DNA of 64,000 nucleotides from Mycteria americana (Eukaryota; Chordata; Aves; Ciconiiformes; Ciconiidae). Of the stretch, positions 26,191-38,462 are shown piece after piece. The position numbers and the translations under genes are program-made. The notes below the pieces were generated by a model. That model made no database searches, was not told where the DNA came from, and saw only the letters and a list, made by a program, of their open reading frames with translations. Numbering within the stretch: the stretch's first letter is position 1; every line of letters begins with the position of its first letter. Where the stretch lies: positions 57,784,001 to 57,848,000 of the forward strand of contig NC_134369.1 in the NCBI RefSeq assembly GCF_035582795.1. Reading direction: 5' to 3'.

Positions 26191-26238
26191 TTCTTCCAAG
26201 GAAAGAGCAGCAGCTCTTGCTCTCTTTCCTTGGAAGAA
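26191..26238. repeat. 17-bp perfect inverted repeat (hairpin)
   Basis: The left arm TTCTTCCAAGGAAAGAG (26191-26207) is exactly reverse-complementary to 26222-26238, with a 14-nt spacer. Inside the spacer one further base pair forms if a 2-nt bulge is allowed. It could fold as RNA from either strand. No flanking transposon ends were recognised. Confidence 0.9.
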
Positions 26239-29200
26239 AGGAGTATATTTTTAGAAGCACTTGGCTCAGCCTATAAACCAAACCACGAGTATTTGTCAGT
26301 GAATATACAGCGTTTTCAGACATTTCCTGTGATGAGCAGAATACCCAAGAGACTGGGTGGAAAGCACCGAATACTGCAGAAGCAACAATGGTGTTGGCAT
26401 GGTTTACTCCACAGGAGGACCTGCACGTCGTCTCTAGCACAATAGAGAAGCACTTGTAATGCTGCAGGGTAGCTGCTCTCTCTTATTAGCGTAACACACC
26501 CATTTATTCACACTCATAACTGATGACAAACAAGTATTACAAGATATTAAGATGTTTCCCTTTATGTTTGCTTGAGTACAGCAATGTAAAATTGTTATTC
26601 AAATAATGAGTCACATGGCAGTCTTGGGGTGGGAGGAACAGCATTTGTTGGCAAAGTAACATTTGTGTGCAGCATACCGGTGACATATGTCTTTGGCATG
26701 ACAGGTTTCCATATTGGAGCTCCTCAGGTTTTTCTTTTTTGTTGTTTTATAGCTACTAGAAGTTGCACATTGCTTGACAGAAAGCTTCCGTGGGTGGTGG
26801 TAGGAGTTGCTACAGAAGAACTCTCTCGTCAGTAGGTGAGGAATGAAGAGTCATAAACTCTAATGTCAAAACAGTGTATCTTCAGGAGCACTAGGGCAAA
26901 GATCACATCAGTGAACCAGGCTAACTTCCTACCCTGTATTCGTGTGGAGACCATCCGGACTTAACCTGGCATTCACATTCTCCCTGCTGCATATTTTGAA
27001 ATTTACCTTTTGTTTAACTAGGCTCCACATCCTGGGCACAGACTGACCACCTCTGCAGGGAAGTGGGACCTTGTGCTACAGCATCAGTTCTGACACCGCT
27101 GGACCAAATACTCTCCCATAGTTAAACATTTACTATTCACCTGAGTTCAGACTCATGGGCAGACTTGGCTATTTTAACACTCCAAGGACACTTGAAATTT
27201 AAGCACAGATTCTACAAGACAGATTCCAAATGAATAGATTTTTGGTTTTTTTTGTGCCAGTATGCTTCCATGTAAACAGAAGAAAAGTGATACTTGGTGC
27301 CCCTTATTCATTAGCTTTTAAATTCAGAATTTCATGTCAAACTGGAAGTTAGCAAATATCACAGAAGACTGTGCAGTCAAAATGGAGTTTGCACAATGTT
27401 AAATACACAAAGTGTTAACATCCATTAGATCAGTTGTTGTAAACCAAGTCCTTTACACCCATATACCCTTCTGAGAATAGGAGCCTTCAGCACATAAGAT
27501 ATTTAAATCTGGACTTACTACTTCCAATATCACTCCCAGAACTGCAGTAAGCATATGCAATTAGGAACAGAGGAAATTTGTTTCATGTTTTCCGTTAGGT
27601 GCAAGATACTGCCAAGGAAGCCTCAGATCTCTGCAGCTTCTGCAATTGATAGAAACAAGCCTAACAGTGAAAAGATTGTGGGAGCAAGGTTAGCAGACAA
27701 AAAGTGACATTAAGTCCACTGAATTCAAAGAGAGTTAAGCCAGTATAAACCAGTTGAGGCACTGCTCCATTTATTTATGAGCAAAACAGACTGTTTGCAT
27801 CACATGCACTAGACATCAGCATTCTTCATGTGAACAACACTTGCTTGAATCACACCGTATTATTTGGAACATATGCTCTAAAGGAACAGTTGTCACTGAT
27901 GATACTTGAGTCCTCCAGCGCTATCAAAATGTTCATAAAAACATTCAACTTCCACTTTGATATCAAACAATTTTTGTCTTGAGAGCAAAGCAGCGACTCT
28001 CCTGAGCATCATTATTTCTTCTAGCTATTTTCTTGGTAGGTTCTCGCAGGCTCTGCTCTTGTTTGTTCTCACTCTGGTGCCTACACATCTTTAACAGTCT
28101 GAAGGCACTCAGAAAGCTTTTCTTTTCTCCCTAAATATAAGAAACAACACTCAGTGCCCAAAAGAATACACTAGGGGTGTTGAAAGCTGATAAAGGGAGC
28201 AGTCTCAACCTTTGGAGACAGTATCACTTCACACCTAGTGAACAGAAAAACAAGAGAAAAAGGTTGTTGTACACTTAACTACACTGGTGCAGTTTTCCTG
28301 ATGCATCTGCGGTAGTGAAAGTCCTTATATTGGCTTTATTAAAAGGAAGCTTTTTTTACACTGCTTCTATATGGAAAAACTCTAAGACTATCTGAATACC
28401 AATACAATTATTTTGTTTTAAAAAATATTCTTCAGGCAGAAGTGTCAACCAGAGAACAACTGAACATAGACCAAGTCAGAGGCACAGATGGGGTAGGAGC
28501 AGAACCCCGAGGCATGGCTCTCCTTGCCCCAGGGAGCATCTTCATTAGCGTGCTGTGAAGTCCCACGCTGTTTGCTCTCCTGTGCCCCTCATCCCCAGGC
28601 CAACTTGAGGCCTTTTTTAATGTAAGTTGTCTGTAACATTTAGGCATCAGCAAGGTTAGCAGCTATGCAGGAAATGCAACATGCAGACAAGTTAGAAACC
28701 ATAACTACAACAAAAGATTGAATTTATTTAGTTTCTTTGAGAAATCTCCCCTGCTTTCAGCTACCTTCTTCACGATGTATTTTAAAGTACACTGTTCTGC
28801 ATAGCTCTCTTTTCCCAAGTGTCTTTACAGTCCTCAGTGACCTATTTAAGTTAGGAAGATAAGTTAACATGGAAATAGAAGGAGGCTGCAAACTGGAGGA
28901 GAGTGTAAAAGTATCTTTGAGAAGAGGGGGAGAAATAATTGTTTCTCCAGTTGTAAATAGAGACACTTGCTCATAAACATGTCTCCCTTCAGATGAGATA
29001 AAACAGTGGGATTGCTGAGGATTGTGTGGTTTGGGGCACTGCATTTACAGAGCACACACCACTTGTGAATCCTATGCAAGCCTACAGATGATGAGAAAGA
29101 TAGTTTAAAAATTGAATTAATTATAGCTGGTATATTAAAACCAGAAACCATTTCTCACCTGTAAATCTTCATGTTCTTCATCTACAAGAATTTGATTAAT

Positions 29201-29734
29201 TAATATTAAAGTGAATTAAAGAACACAGACTTGACATCCATAGTAAACTGGTGTAGGAATAAACACAAGTCCAAATATCTCCCCACATTTTGAAATGAGA
29301 GATATTCTCCATTTTGCATGTGTTTTATACTCTATTTAAACAGGGAAAAAAAATCAATACTCATCCACTTTTCTTAAAGGAATGGATGAAAATTAATTTG
29401 GTTTATGAATAATCCTATATATAAGCAGCATTTTCATATCTTTTTTAAGACAGCAGCTGAAGAAGTCTCAGATTTTATGCAATTATTGATTTATGCTGCA
29501 AACTCTCCGTGGACCAAAAAAAGTTTAATGGCTGTATTACAGTAGCACCCAGAGACCTCCAACTGCAGGCAGACACGTGGTTTGCTAGGGAGTCCGAATG
29601 TGCCTAGAAAAAAAGACTAGATGTTCTGGAGCAGCAACAATCTAGCTGCACCAGAAAGCATATGAGGGAAGGGGTACATTGACTTCTGCTTTTGAAGTGT
29701 GGATTGTGTTTTTTCCTTGTTCTTCTCCACATAC

Positions 29735-29755
29735 TTTTTTTTTTTTTTTTTTTTT
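29735..29755. repeat. Poly-T tract, 21 nt
   Basis: Uninterrupted T run, with no adjacent retroposon that I recognise. Confidence 0.9.
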
Positions 29756-31101
29756 AAGTTACAGAAGGAGATGCCAGAAGCTGGTTTAAAAAAAATGTTC
29801 TCTGGAGTCCTCTGGAAAAATAGCAAAGACAACTGTTGAAATATAACATTCCATAAACTTTCTATTACTAAAATTAATCACACGTGACTACATGTGGCTC
29901 TCCTTGCTTCCCTTCACACCATGAATGCAGTTTTGCTATTTTGATTTCCCTGAGACTCAATAGTCTGGAGCTACACTTTCATCTATACTAGTCTCCTTCT
30001 TCTGGATATGCCAGCTTTGTGAAACAATTTATTTATTTGCATCTAGTCTTTTAAGGGATGGGAAACACATGCTACACAAAACAACTCTTGCATGCCAGTG
30101 TTTAAGAGTATAGTTCTAGAAGAAGTCTTTAGTTTTAGTTTCCTCCTTCCATAGCACATGGACCTTAAACCATTCATCACAGTAGTCTAGCATGAAACCA
30201 CAACAGTGCAGATTGGCTTCCTCCGATCGAGCGTCTCAAACTAAAGTACAGTGACAGAAAGCAGCTGCTAGGATGTACCTTTGTCTCCTCATGCCTCCCA
30301 GGACTAGCAGCAATTGAAAACTAGGATCCGAACAAATCTCTGGACAAAGAGCAAAAGGGCTACTGATGGGGAAGGGAGTCCAAGGATGATTCAGAGTGAT
30401 CTGCGCCCCACTGTCACAAGAAAAGTGATTGTTCTTAAATGCAGAGCTTTTTCCCAGGCTTTTGTTCACAGGGTGCAAATGCTTTTTTTTTTTTTTAAAT
30501 TAAGTCAAGCTGATTATAAAACAGGCCTTTGTACAAGCCCAACAAGTGCTACAATTAAATGGCACACAACTTTGCAGTACAAGTTCTTTACTGTGCGAGT
30601 TGCTAGCTATGTCCAAGGAGGCTGCTGAGCAATCTCAGCTGCCATGGACATCAGCAAGGGAGGAAAGCTACCATGAACTTCAGAGGAAGAGCTTAGAGTA
30701 CTACAGCACTGAAACTTCAATCACTGAATTGCAAGAAATTAACTTAAAAGTAAGCATTAAAATTAGAGACAGCTTCCATGCAATTATTTTAATACAAATT
30801 TAGGAAAGGTGCATAAACTTGTATTTGTGGAGAAGCTGCCTATTCTGTGAAAGAACTGCTTGCCCTCTAAAAGTACTCAAGTTTCTGGCCTCCCCTTTAA
30901 GAATTTGCATTTTTACCTTCCACAAGCTATACTTCTGAGTCTGTTCTTGCGCTTTTAGTCCATGTATTACAAATGCAAGTATGCCAACACACAATCCTCC
31001 TCTCCCATTTAAAGTTTTTGTTAGTACTTTGGGTCTAATTTTCTTCACATCAGATAAAAACTCCTCTGAAAACCACGTGATCCAAAATATTCCTACCACA
31101 C

Positions 31102-31661
31102 TGTCCTGGTTTCAGCTGAGATAGAGTTAATTTTCTTTATAGTGGCTGGTATGGGGCTATGTTTTGGATTTGTGCTGAGAACAGTGTTGATAATACAGAG
31201 ATGTTTTAGTTGTTGCTGCACTGGTCAAGGACTTTTCAGCTTCCTGTGCTCTGCCAGGTGCAGAAGAAGCTGGGAGGGGACACAGCCAGGATAGCTGATC
31301 CAAACTGACCAAAGGGCTATTCCATACCACATGACGTCATGCTCAGTATATAAAGCTGGGGAAGAAGAAGGAAGGGGGGGACATTTGGAGCAATGGCATT
31401 TGTCTTCCCAGGTAACCATTATGCGTGATGGAGCCCTGCTTTCCTGGAGATGGCTGAACACCTGCCTGACCATGGGAAGGAGTGAATGAATTCCTTGCTT
31501 TGCTTGCGTGCGCGGCTTTTGCTTTAACTATTAAACTGTCTTTATCTCAACCCTCGAGTTTTCTTACTTTTGTTCTTCCGATTCTCTCCCCCATCCCACC
31601 AGGGGGGAGTGAGCAAGCAGCTGTGTGGTGCTTAGTTGCCAGCTGGGGCTAAACCACGACA
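31102..31661 (+). mobile_element. ERVL-type solo LTR with 5-bp target duplication
   Basis: A 560-bp element begins TGTCCTGGTTTC and ends AACCACGACA, giving the retroviral TG...CA termini. It is flanked by the identical 5-mer CACAC at 31097-31101 and 31662-31666. A 5-bp duplication fits ERVL elements; ERVK elements usually make 6 bp. The body matches my memory of a common neoavian ERVL LTR. Visible signals are a CRE-type TGACGTCA (31332-31339), a TATA box TATATAAA (31347-31354) and a polyadenylation signal ATTAAA (31530-31535). No internal retroviral genes accompany it, so it is a solo LTR left by LTR-LTR recombination. The intact ends and duplications suggest a moderately young insertion. The subfamily name needs a repeat library. 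Confidence 0.92.
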
Positions 31662-32678
31662 CACACTCATGGACACTTTTTCAGAGAGCTTAACATACAG
31701 GAGCTCACAATTTACCTGCACCATCAATATCTGTGGTTAGCAAGCAGGGATTTAAAACACAGCAAGTTCAAAGCACCCGTTGATTTCAGGAACCCAGTTT
31801 AAGACACATAACTTTTCACAACAGTTTTTGCAGTACTTCTTATTTTCCAACTTCACATACTCTCTGCTCTATTGATTCTAATTACAACTGCAAAGGCTGA
31901 GAACTCTTCCAAGTCAGCCTTCAAACTACATCAGCATAAACACTCAAAGAGCCATAACAGAGATTGAAATAACATCCATCTAAGGAGGGCATGTTAAAGG
32001 CTTCAATACTGTCCTCCTGCAAGCAGCCTTCCTTTGTTTGAACCTCAGGGCACACCAAGAAAACCAGTGCCTATGCATTGAATATGCAGGGTTTCTGTGG
32101 AAAAAGATGTCGTATCATAAACAACGTCTTGGTTTGACCTGCCATGCACATGCTTTTGAAAGTTCTTCATCCTATATCTAACGTTTCTTGAGTATCTTGA
32201 CTTTGCAATTTTAAGAGCATTCCTTTAACAACCTACATCCATGCTTATTTCCTTAGAAGTCAATCAACAAAAATCTTCACAATGCAAATTCACATTGATC
32301 CTTGCACAAACCATCTTGGATCAGAATGTGACTCCGCTAACTTATGCAAGGAGTGACTGAAAGATCACAAGCTAGTTGTTCGTCACTAAGGTGACTAGTG
32401 GCACAGAAGGCTGAGACGCTGCCACTAGATTCTCACCCAAAAGCTTTGAGGTTTCATTTCTGTGCTCTTGGGAAAGCCTATTTTGCATGCGCCACTCAAC
32501 TTTAGCCCTTTCAGTCCTATCCCCCTCCATCTCGTTCATGGCAGAGCCCAATTTATTATTTTTTTTTTTACCTAGAGCTCTTCTATTCTTAATTTTATCC
32601 AGCACCACCCTAGCAGTTTCTGCTGTCTGTGCCATCAGACCTAGTTGCAACAGCCTTACCCACGTAATGAAGCTTAAC

Positions 32679-33116
32679 GAGGCTGGTGAAGGGTCTGGAG
32701 CAGAAGTCTTATGAGGAGCGGCTGAGGGAGCTGGGGTTGTTTAGCCTGGAGAAAAGGAGACTGAGGGGAGACCTTATTGCTCTCTACAACTACCTGAAAG
32801 GAGGTTGTAGCGAGGTGGGGGTCGGTCTCTTCTCCCAAGTAACAAGCCATAGGACAAGAGGAAACGGCCTCAAGTTGCACCAGGGGAGGTTTCGATTGGG
32901 TATTAGGAAAAATGTCTTCACCGAAAGGGTTGTGAAGCATTGGAACAGGCTGCCCAGGGAAGTGGCTGAGTCACCATCCCTAGAGGTATTTAAAAGACGT
33001 GTAGATGTGGCACTCAGGGACATGGTTTAGTGGTGGACTTGGCAGTGCTAGGTTAACAGTTGGACTCAATGATCTTAAAAGGTCTTTTCCAACCTAAACG
33101 ATTCTATGATTCTATG
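32679..33116 (+). mobile_element. CR1 LINE, 5'-truncated 3' end
   Basis: This is the 3' end of a chicken-repeat-1 non-LTR retrotransposon. A frame open from 32686 to the stop at 33028-33030 encodes the C-terminal part of the CR1 ORF2 protein, downstream of the reverse transcriptase core. Conserved pieces include [31 protein letters not shown] and HWNRLPREV. It is followed by the CR1 3'UTR and the diagnostic tail ATTCTATGATTCTATG. It starts abruptly, as 5'-truncated CR1 copies do. The frame is uninterrupted, so the copy is not ancient, but it lacks the endonuclease and catalytic RT regions and cannot move by itself. Confidence 0.95.
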
Positions 33117-34258
33117 TTCCTAGTCAGACCAATTCTCCCTCTCCTCCATACTCCCAGTGTCCCTTGTTAGGTTACACATTTGGTTTGAGAATCTCCCCAC
33201 TCTGAAGGGAGACAGACAATGACTGCAATAGGCTTGGAATGAAGACACTGTCCCATCCATCTCTAGGAGCAACCAGCGTAGCTATCTACATCAGATGAGA
33301 AGTACAGTTCCCCTCCGCCTGTCTGAGTCCCAGCTTCCCAGATCTTTGTACACCCTCTCCTTAATTACTGGAAACAGACTCTAGCCCAGCCCACAAAATT
33401 TCAGAAATACAGGGACAGTATCACATACAGTGGGGAAAAACCCCCGACTTAAACTCGATTTAGTTTGTACATATACGAATAAGAGTTTGCAGAACCTCGT
33501 ATCACAGCTAAACATGGGCAGATTTCCATGTGCATTCCTGTCAAAGATCAGTTCTCAGTAAAGTTTCAAGCCCTCAAATTCCACACCACTGCTGTCTTCT
33601 GAGAGGCATCACACTTTACATCTGCCTCATCCAAATTCAAGTTCTCTTTAGCAGAGCATAAACCACTGTGCAACTCCTGTGGGAAATTTTAGTCAAAACA
33701 ACTCCAATTGGCATAAAAACTTGAAAGCTTCAATGCATATGAAAAGATGTAAGCAACTGAGATGAGGGTCATGCTATTCTGCACAACACTTTATATAATA
33801 GTGGGACTAGGAACATCTTTTTACAACAAATATCATTGATTGTAATGATTAATTTTAGTTGAGTTACTCACTTAAGCTCTTCTTCATCCCTGCTTTAACA
33901 TATCATTTCTGCATTTCCATGAGCATGTGGTATATAGCTGAAAATTACCCTGAACATTTTTACAGTACTGACAGCTTGTTCATACTACATCTAATATAAA
34001 ATTACATTGAAAACACAAACAACTGAAGACTAACGTTTTAACAAAAAGCTTCCAGGCTCCCCAGAATGACTTTAATACAGATTTGTCAAGCAAAGATTAA
34101 ACAACAGCAATTCATGTGATTTAGGGTCATAGCATCAGCTAGACTATAGTTCCTTCTCAAAGGAACATTATGAGAACTTAAAAATGTGTTAAAAGATGCA
34201 CACACATTCCTAGAAAAAACTGAAAGACTAAAGGGTGCATGATGAAAAAAGTAAAATC

Positions 34259-34264
34259 TTTATT
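34259..34264 (-). terminator. Candidate minus-strand polyadenylation signal
   Basis: AATAAA read on the minus strand is followed by a T-rich stretch (TTTTACTTTTTTCATC). This is the usual layout of a 3' end, but the transcript it would serve is unknown and AT-rich DNA yields such matches by chance. Confidence 0.3.
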
Positions 34265-34716
34265 GAAATATTTTAGTACCAAGTTTAAAAATACTAAGAT
34301 TTTAAAAAAATATAATTAAGATTCTCCATAACAATTCCATCTACTTTACAAATACACTGATGTGTGCAAAACTCGAACTTTTACTTGGAGAAATACCTCA
34401 TACAGTTGAAACTCACGTGTGATGACACATGCTTGGCACTATCTGTCTTCTGCCACAGAGGAGATCAAATGGCCAGTGCTGTTTACTAAAGTCGAGGCAA
34501 GTTTTCGTAACATGAGATGCATTTCTCAAAATGAGACAGAAAAATACCTTACTGTATTTTTTTTTTAAACTTTATATAGAAGAGATAAAGGAATTCAGAA
34601 GTGCTGAACAAGAACAGATGTAATCACTCTGAGGCAACAAGCGTTCAGCTACCACAACCTGCCATTTTAGTGCGGTGTGTAACTCGGGGCTGACCAGCTG
34701 AGACCGGAGCTGTCAG

Positions 34717-34729
34717 AGCCCCCTCGTGG
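34717..34729 (-). promoter_or_regulatory. CTCF-type motif
   Basis: The minus strand reads CCACGAGGGGGCT, a close match to the known CTCF core (CCASYAGRKGGC). It stands in a local GC-rich patch within AT-rich DNA, about 5 kb from the GLRX5-side CpG island. It could mark a domain boundary between the SYNE3 and GLRX5 promoters. Confidence 0.5.
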
Positions 34730-37700
34730 ACACGAAATACACGCTAATCTGAGCTTTTCTTGCCTCACTGCAACTGCACGTTCTTAAAAAGAGCTAAGCC
34801 AACAAAAGCACTACTGTCATCATAGCTGTGCCCAGAGTATGCCAGTGGAACTTGACTGGGGCGCAAGAATCTTTCTTACAGGCAGAGTGCCCTGGGGTTT
34901 TCCCACAATTATGAGAGACCAGAACACATTTCCAGCATTTTAAGTAAATTACAATTTGTACGAATTACCACACCAAGTTAAGTAAGAAACTCAGGACCCT
35001 GTTTCTGCAACACTGGTCAAAAGTGAATGCACAAGAAACAAAGAACAGGACATGTATATAGTTATAATCCCAGTCCCTAGCTTTCTATGGCTCAGGACCT
35101 GATCCCGTAACAGTGTCTTTGTATTTAGCAGATCAGTTTTACCTGCTTGCGTTTGCCCAGTCTTTTTTCAGGCCCATGAAAGATTCTGGCATTCATAACT
35201 CCTGGGTGAAAAGAGGCAAGAGGTCTTTTCATTAGAGGTAACATTTGTCAGCTCTGCATGTAAGTTAGATGCATATAAAATTATGCTTTGTCTGTAATAC
35301 TGAAAGACTCAAGCACTGCTACCCTCTGCAAATAAGGAACAAGGGTCTAACAGACTCTGGGGTCAGGCAGAATAGTTACAAGAAGCTTGCTTATCCCAAA
35401 GAATAAGTCTACTCCTCTATTACAAAGGCCATACTATATGGTCCTTGCTCCAGGACAGCTTCACAGTTCACAGCAGAGTGTTACTACAAAGAGGTGTGTA
35501 TCGAGATCAGTGTCATTAAGCAGCGAGCTTGAAGTCCAAAGAGTATCTCATTTAAAGGTCCACATTCAAGCTTGAACGTGATCTTCCATTCTATTTGTTG
35601 AATATGGGGCTCAGACAGTTTCCCTTTGATTTTTAGCATGACCTCTCTGCCAAAGGCATCCTTAGACAATCTAAGTCAAAAAACTGCCTTAGATCATGTA
35701 GGTCACCCATCACTTAAACCAACTTATGTAGTTTCGTGCATATTCTTCATCTGTCATTTATGAAATGGACTGTTGTATTTTAAAGCCAATGCAAACACCC
35801 TCTTGGGAATATGCTATAAATCCATAAATATTATTTAATTACCCATCTAGTTCAGAAACAAACTTGCTTATAGGTCTCCAGGTTAGATCCAAACCAGGAA
35901 GTTAGATACAGTTCAGATTCCAAAGTGTCAATTTCCCATGGGACCTGAGTTTCTAGGCCAATAAAACCCGCATAGAACTTCTACATTTCTGCTACTTGTT
36001 GCACAACTTTTTCAAACTAGCACATCTTCAAAATAACCAGGAACTTTTCACAGATGTTTCTTCAGCGTTCACAATTTAGGCATCCCACACAAATTTTAAC
36101 TGTGCAGTCCAGAACTGTAGGTACATTTTAAGCATTCTTAGTGCTCTCAAAACTGAGGATATGTTGGTGCTGCCAGATGTCGCCTTGATGGTATGCTGAA
36201 ATTATTTACCTGGCATGCAGAACAACTAGAGCTCAAGCCATCCCACTAAAAAGCTTCAAGAGACAATAAAACCACCTCAGTAGAGCTCACTTGTTAAGGC
36301 ACAATAAGGGACTTCATTTCCAGGCACTATCACAAGTCAGAAAGACACGCAGATATCTGACTTGGACATGAAGAGGTGTCCTGTTCCGATAAGCTGAAAT
36401 GAGACTTTTCTTGTGAACTTTCTCACCAGCTAGTTTAGCCCTCCCCTTTTTAAAAACAAAATTAAAGAAACCCCTTTCTGCTGACAGTATCATTCTTAGA
36501 TGTCTACCTTCTTGTGCACTGTATAAAAACCTCAAACCACCAATTCATAACTAGTAATGCTGTTCAGCAGCAGAATGCTTGGAAGTAACCTAAGTTGTGA
36601 CTAACTGTGAGCATTTAAGCCCTGCAGTTTGAATACTGGCGCTTTTATTACTGCTTTCAAAATGAGGTGATAGGTCTTCTAACAGGAACATCAGCAAAAT
36701 GTCAGGAGTCTTATGGGAGTCCCATTAATATTTCTTCTGAACAGATGATTTAAATCATTATCTGGAAAATACAAGAAGTTTCACTTAGACTGATAGAAGA
36801 TTGGACCATGTAACAAATAATTATCTCTCTGTTTCTAGATTGGATTAATTGTTCGAAGTCTTATCAGCAGGGAAAAGCGTTTTTCCACAAATAGAGTGCT
36901 GCATATTGCATAATCCAAAAGCATTTGACCATACTAAATATTTTATTAAAATGCATTCTGTTAAGCTTAATATTATCTCACAGGCCAGTCTGACAAAACT
37001 ACAATGAGTAACTATAAATTAAGGTACTTTTATTTAACTCAGTACACAGAATTCAGAGAAGCTTTCTAACATTTATAGCAGTTTTCCAGTGTTCAGCAGA
37101 TTTTACTCTATTTGCTAAACAATATCAGACTGCAAAATTGCTCTTACTGTTGACAGATCAATAATGACATGGGATAAGTCATTATCTCCGTGGCAACAGA
37201 ATTATAACTGTTAGAGGAATATTGCGCATGTTGCTGCTGCGACTCTTACAGGCATGCCTCGGCTTCCTCACACAGGTGCTCTCTCTGCAAGCCTGGTATG
37301 CCCAGAGTACTAACAACCAAGGGCATCTCTTGGACTACAGAGGACTAAACTACAACTGTGGTTATGTTATTCTGGAAGGAGTATATCCTCACAAGGGTTT
37401 ATTACACTTCAGTTTGATGTCCTTATTTCACTTATCGTGTCTAATGAACCACCTCCTTGTAGAACTAGCTAGAATGAAATTCGGGAAGGCAAATACTATT
37501 AAGTTCTGTTCATAGCCCAACATTTTTTTGAAAGAAGACATTTAGTTGCCTTTAAGAATAGAAAGATCTCTTTCTTTTTACTCAATTTTCATTTAATTCC
37601 CCTCTGACTCCTCAGGACCTTAAAGTGGCAGGAGTCTTCCTGCTAGATTAAAAAGACAAACTAGACCACTTGGGCTGTAACACTTTACACTTGTTAAGCC

Positions 37701-38021
37701 TCTGTCTATCATACCAGTTCAACAAACAGAAAAACGTATTTCTGCTTTGCAGAATTTACTGAAATTTTATCTAGCATGAACTGGATAATGTTTTTTTTCC
37801 CATATTGCACAACCTTGCACCATGTTAATCACAACCTATAAACCACAGAAAGCCATAGCTTTTCTGTGTCTTGATCAGCATGACTGTGCCTGGCTTCCGA
37901 TGTTCTGTTGAAAACAAAACACACCAACACACAAGAATCCACAATGTCCATTAACAATACGTGAGCTTTGCCTTTAGATTCATAATAGAAAGAATTTCTT
38001 CATGAATATATATACTTTCAA

Positions 38022-38280
38022 ATACTGCAGCAACACTTTTTTTTTATTCATAAGCTGTTCACATGGGACAACAAACTGCAGGTTTGCCACAGCTCCCTTC
38101 TAATTAAGTTTAAATAAAAAGCAACGGAAGTGGTGCCTGACCGTGGTTTCATAGCAAATGAAAAACGAGTGGTTACTCAAGCGTTAACTGGATTCCACAA
38201 AAAAACCAAGAACAAGCAAACACTCTTCTGAATGCTGAAGACAAGCTGGTCTTGTTTGTAAAGCTCTCAGACGAGCAGAA
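38022..38280 (-). ncRNA. Candidate terminal exon of SNHG10-position transcript
   Basis: On the minus strand an excellent acceptor (T run, then CCACCCAG at 38288-38281) precedes position 38280. AATAAA lies at 38048-38043, with a G/T-containing stretch after it, implying cleavage near 38025. With the exon at 38463-38784 this gives a 182-nt intron. Small hairpins occur in the exon, including two with the tetramer TGAG in or next to the loop (38263-38276 and 38172-38188). I cannot confirm a scaRNA by eye. It could instead be the end of an unknown small coding gene. Confidence 0.4.
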
Positions 38281-38462
38281 CTGGGTGGAAAAAAATTCTT
38301 TTCCTTAAAATGCAAGTAATACAAATGGCCATTAATAGCCCAAAAGCCCAGATGCCAGAGCTGCAATGTACACTGATACCCAGAAATACACTTTGATTTG
38401 TTATTTGCGAGAGACTGTGGTTTAGTACAGAGCAAAACTTTTCAGCACTTTCTTCTACTTAC

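Larger units (their letters stand above)
24540..31101. other. Intergenic region, no gene recognised
   Basis: This lies between the CpG island and the LTR. It has short open frames only and no exon I recognise. The notable structure is the inverted repeat at 26191-26238. A T tract lies at 29735-29755 and a shorter one near 30484. Confidence 0.6.
33117..38020. other. Intergenic or possible minus-strand 3'UTR region
   Basis: AT-rich DNA without a recognisable coding exon. It contains a CTCF-like site at 34717-34729 and a plausible minus-strand polyadenylation site at 34259-34264. Part of it could therefore belong to a longer form of the minus-strand transcript starting near 39 kb, but no splice structure supports that. 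Confidence 0.45.

Noticed and set aside
31225-31473. Minus-strand open frame inside the LTR
   Set aside because: It is antisense to the LTR promoter and R/U5 region and does not match a retroviral gene.
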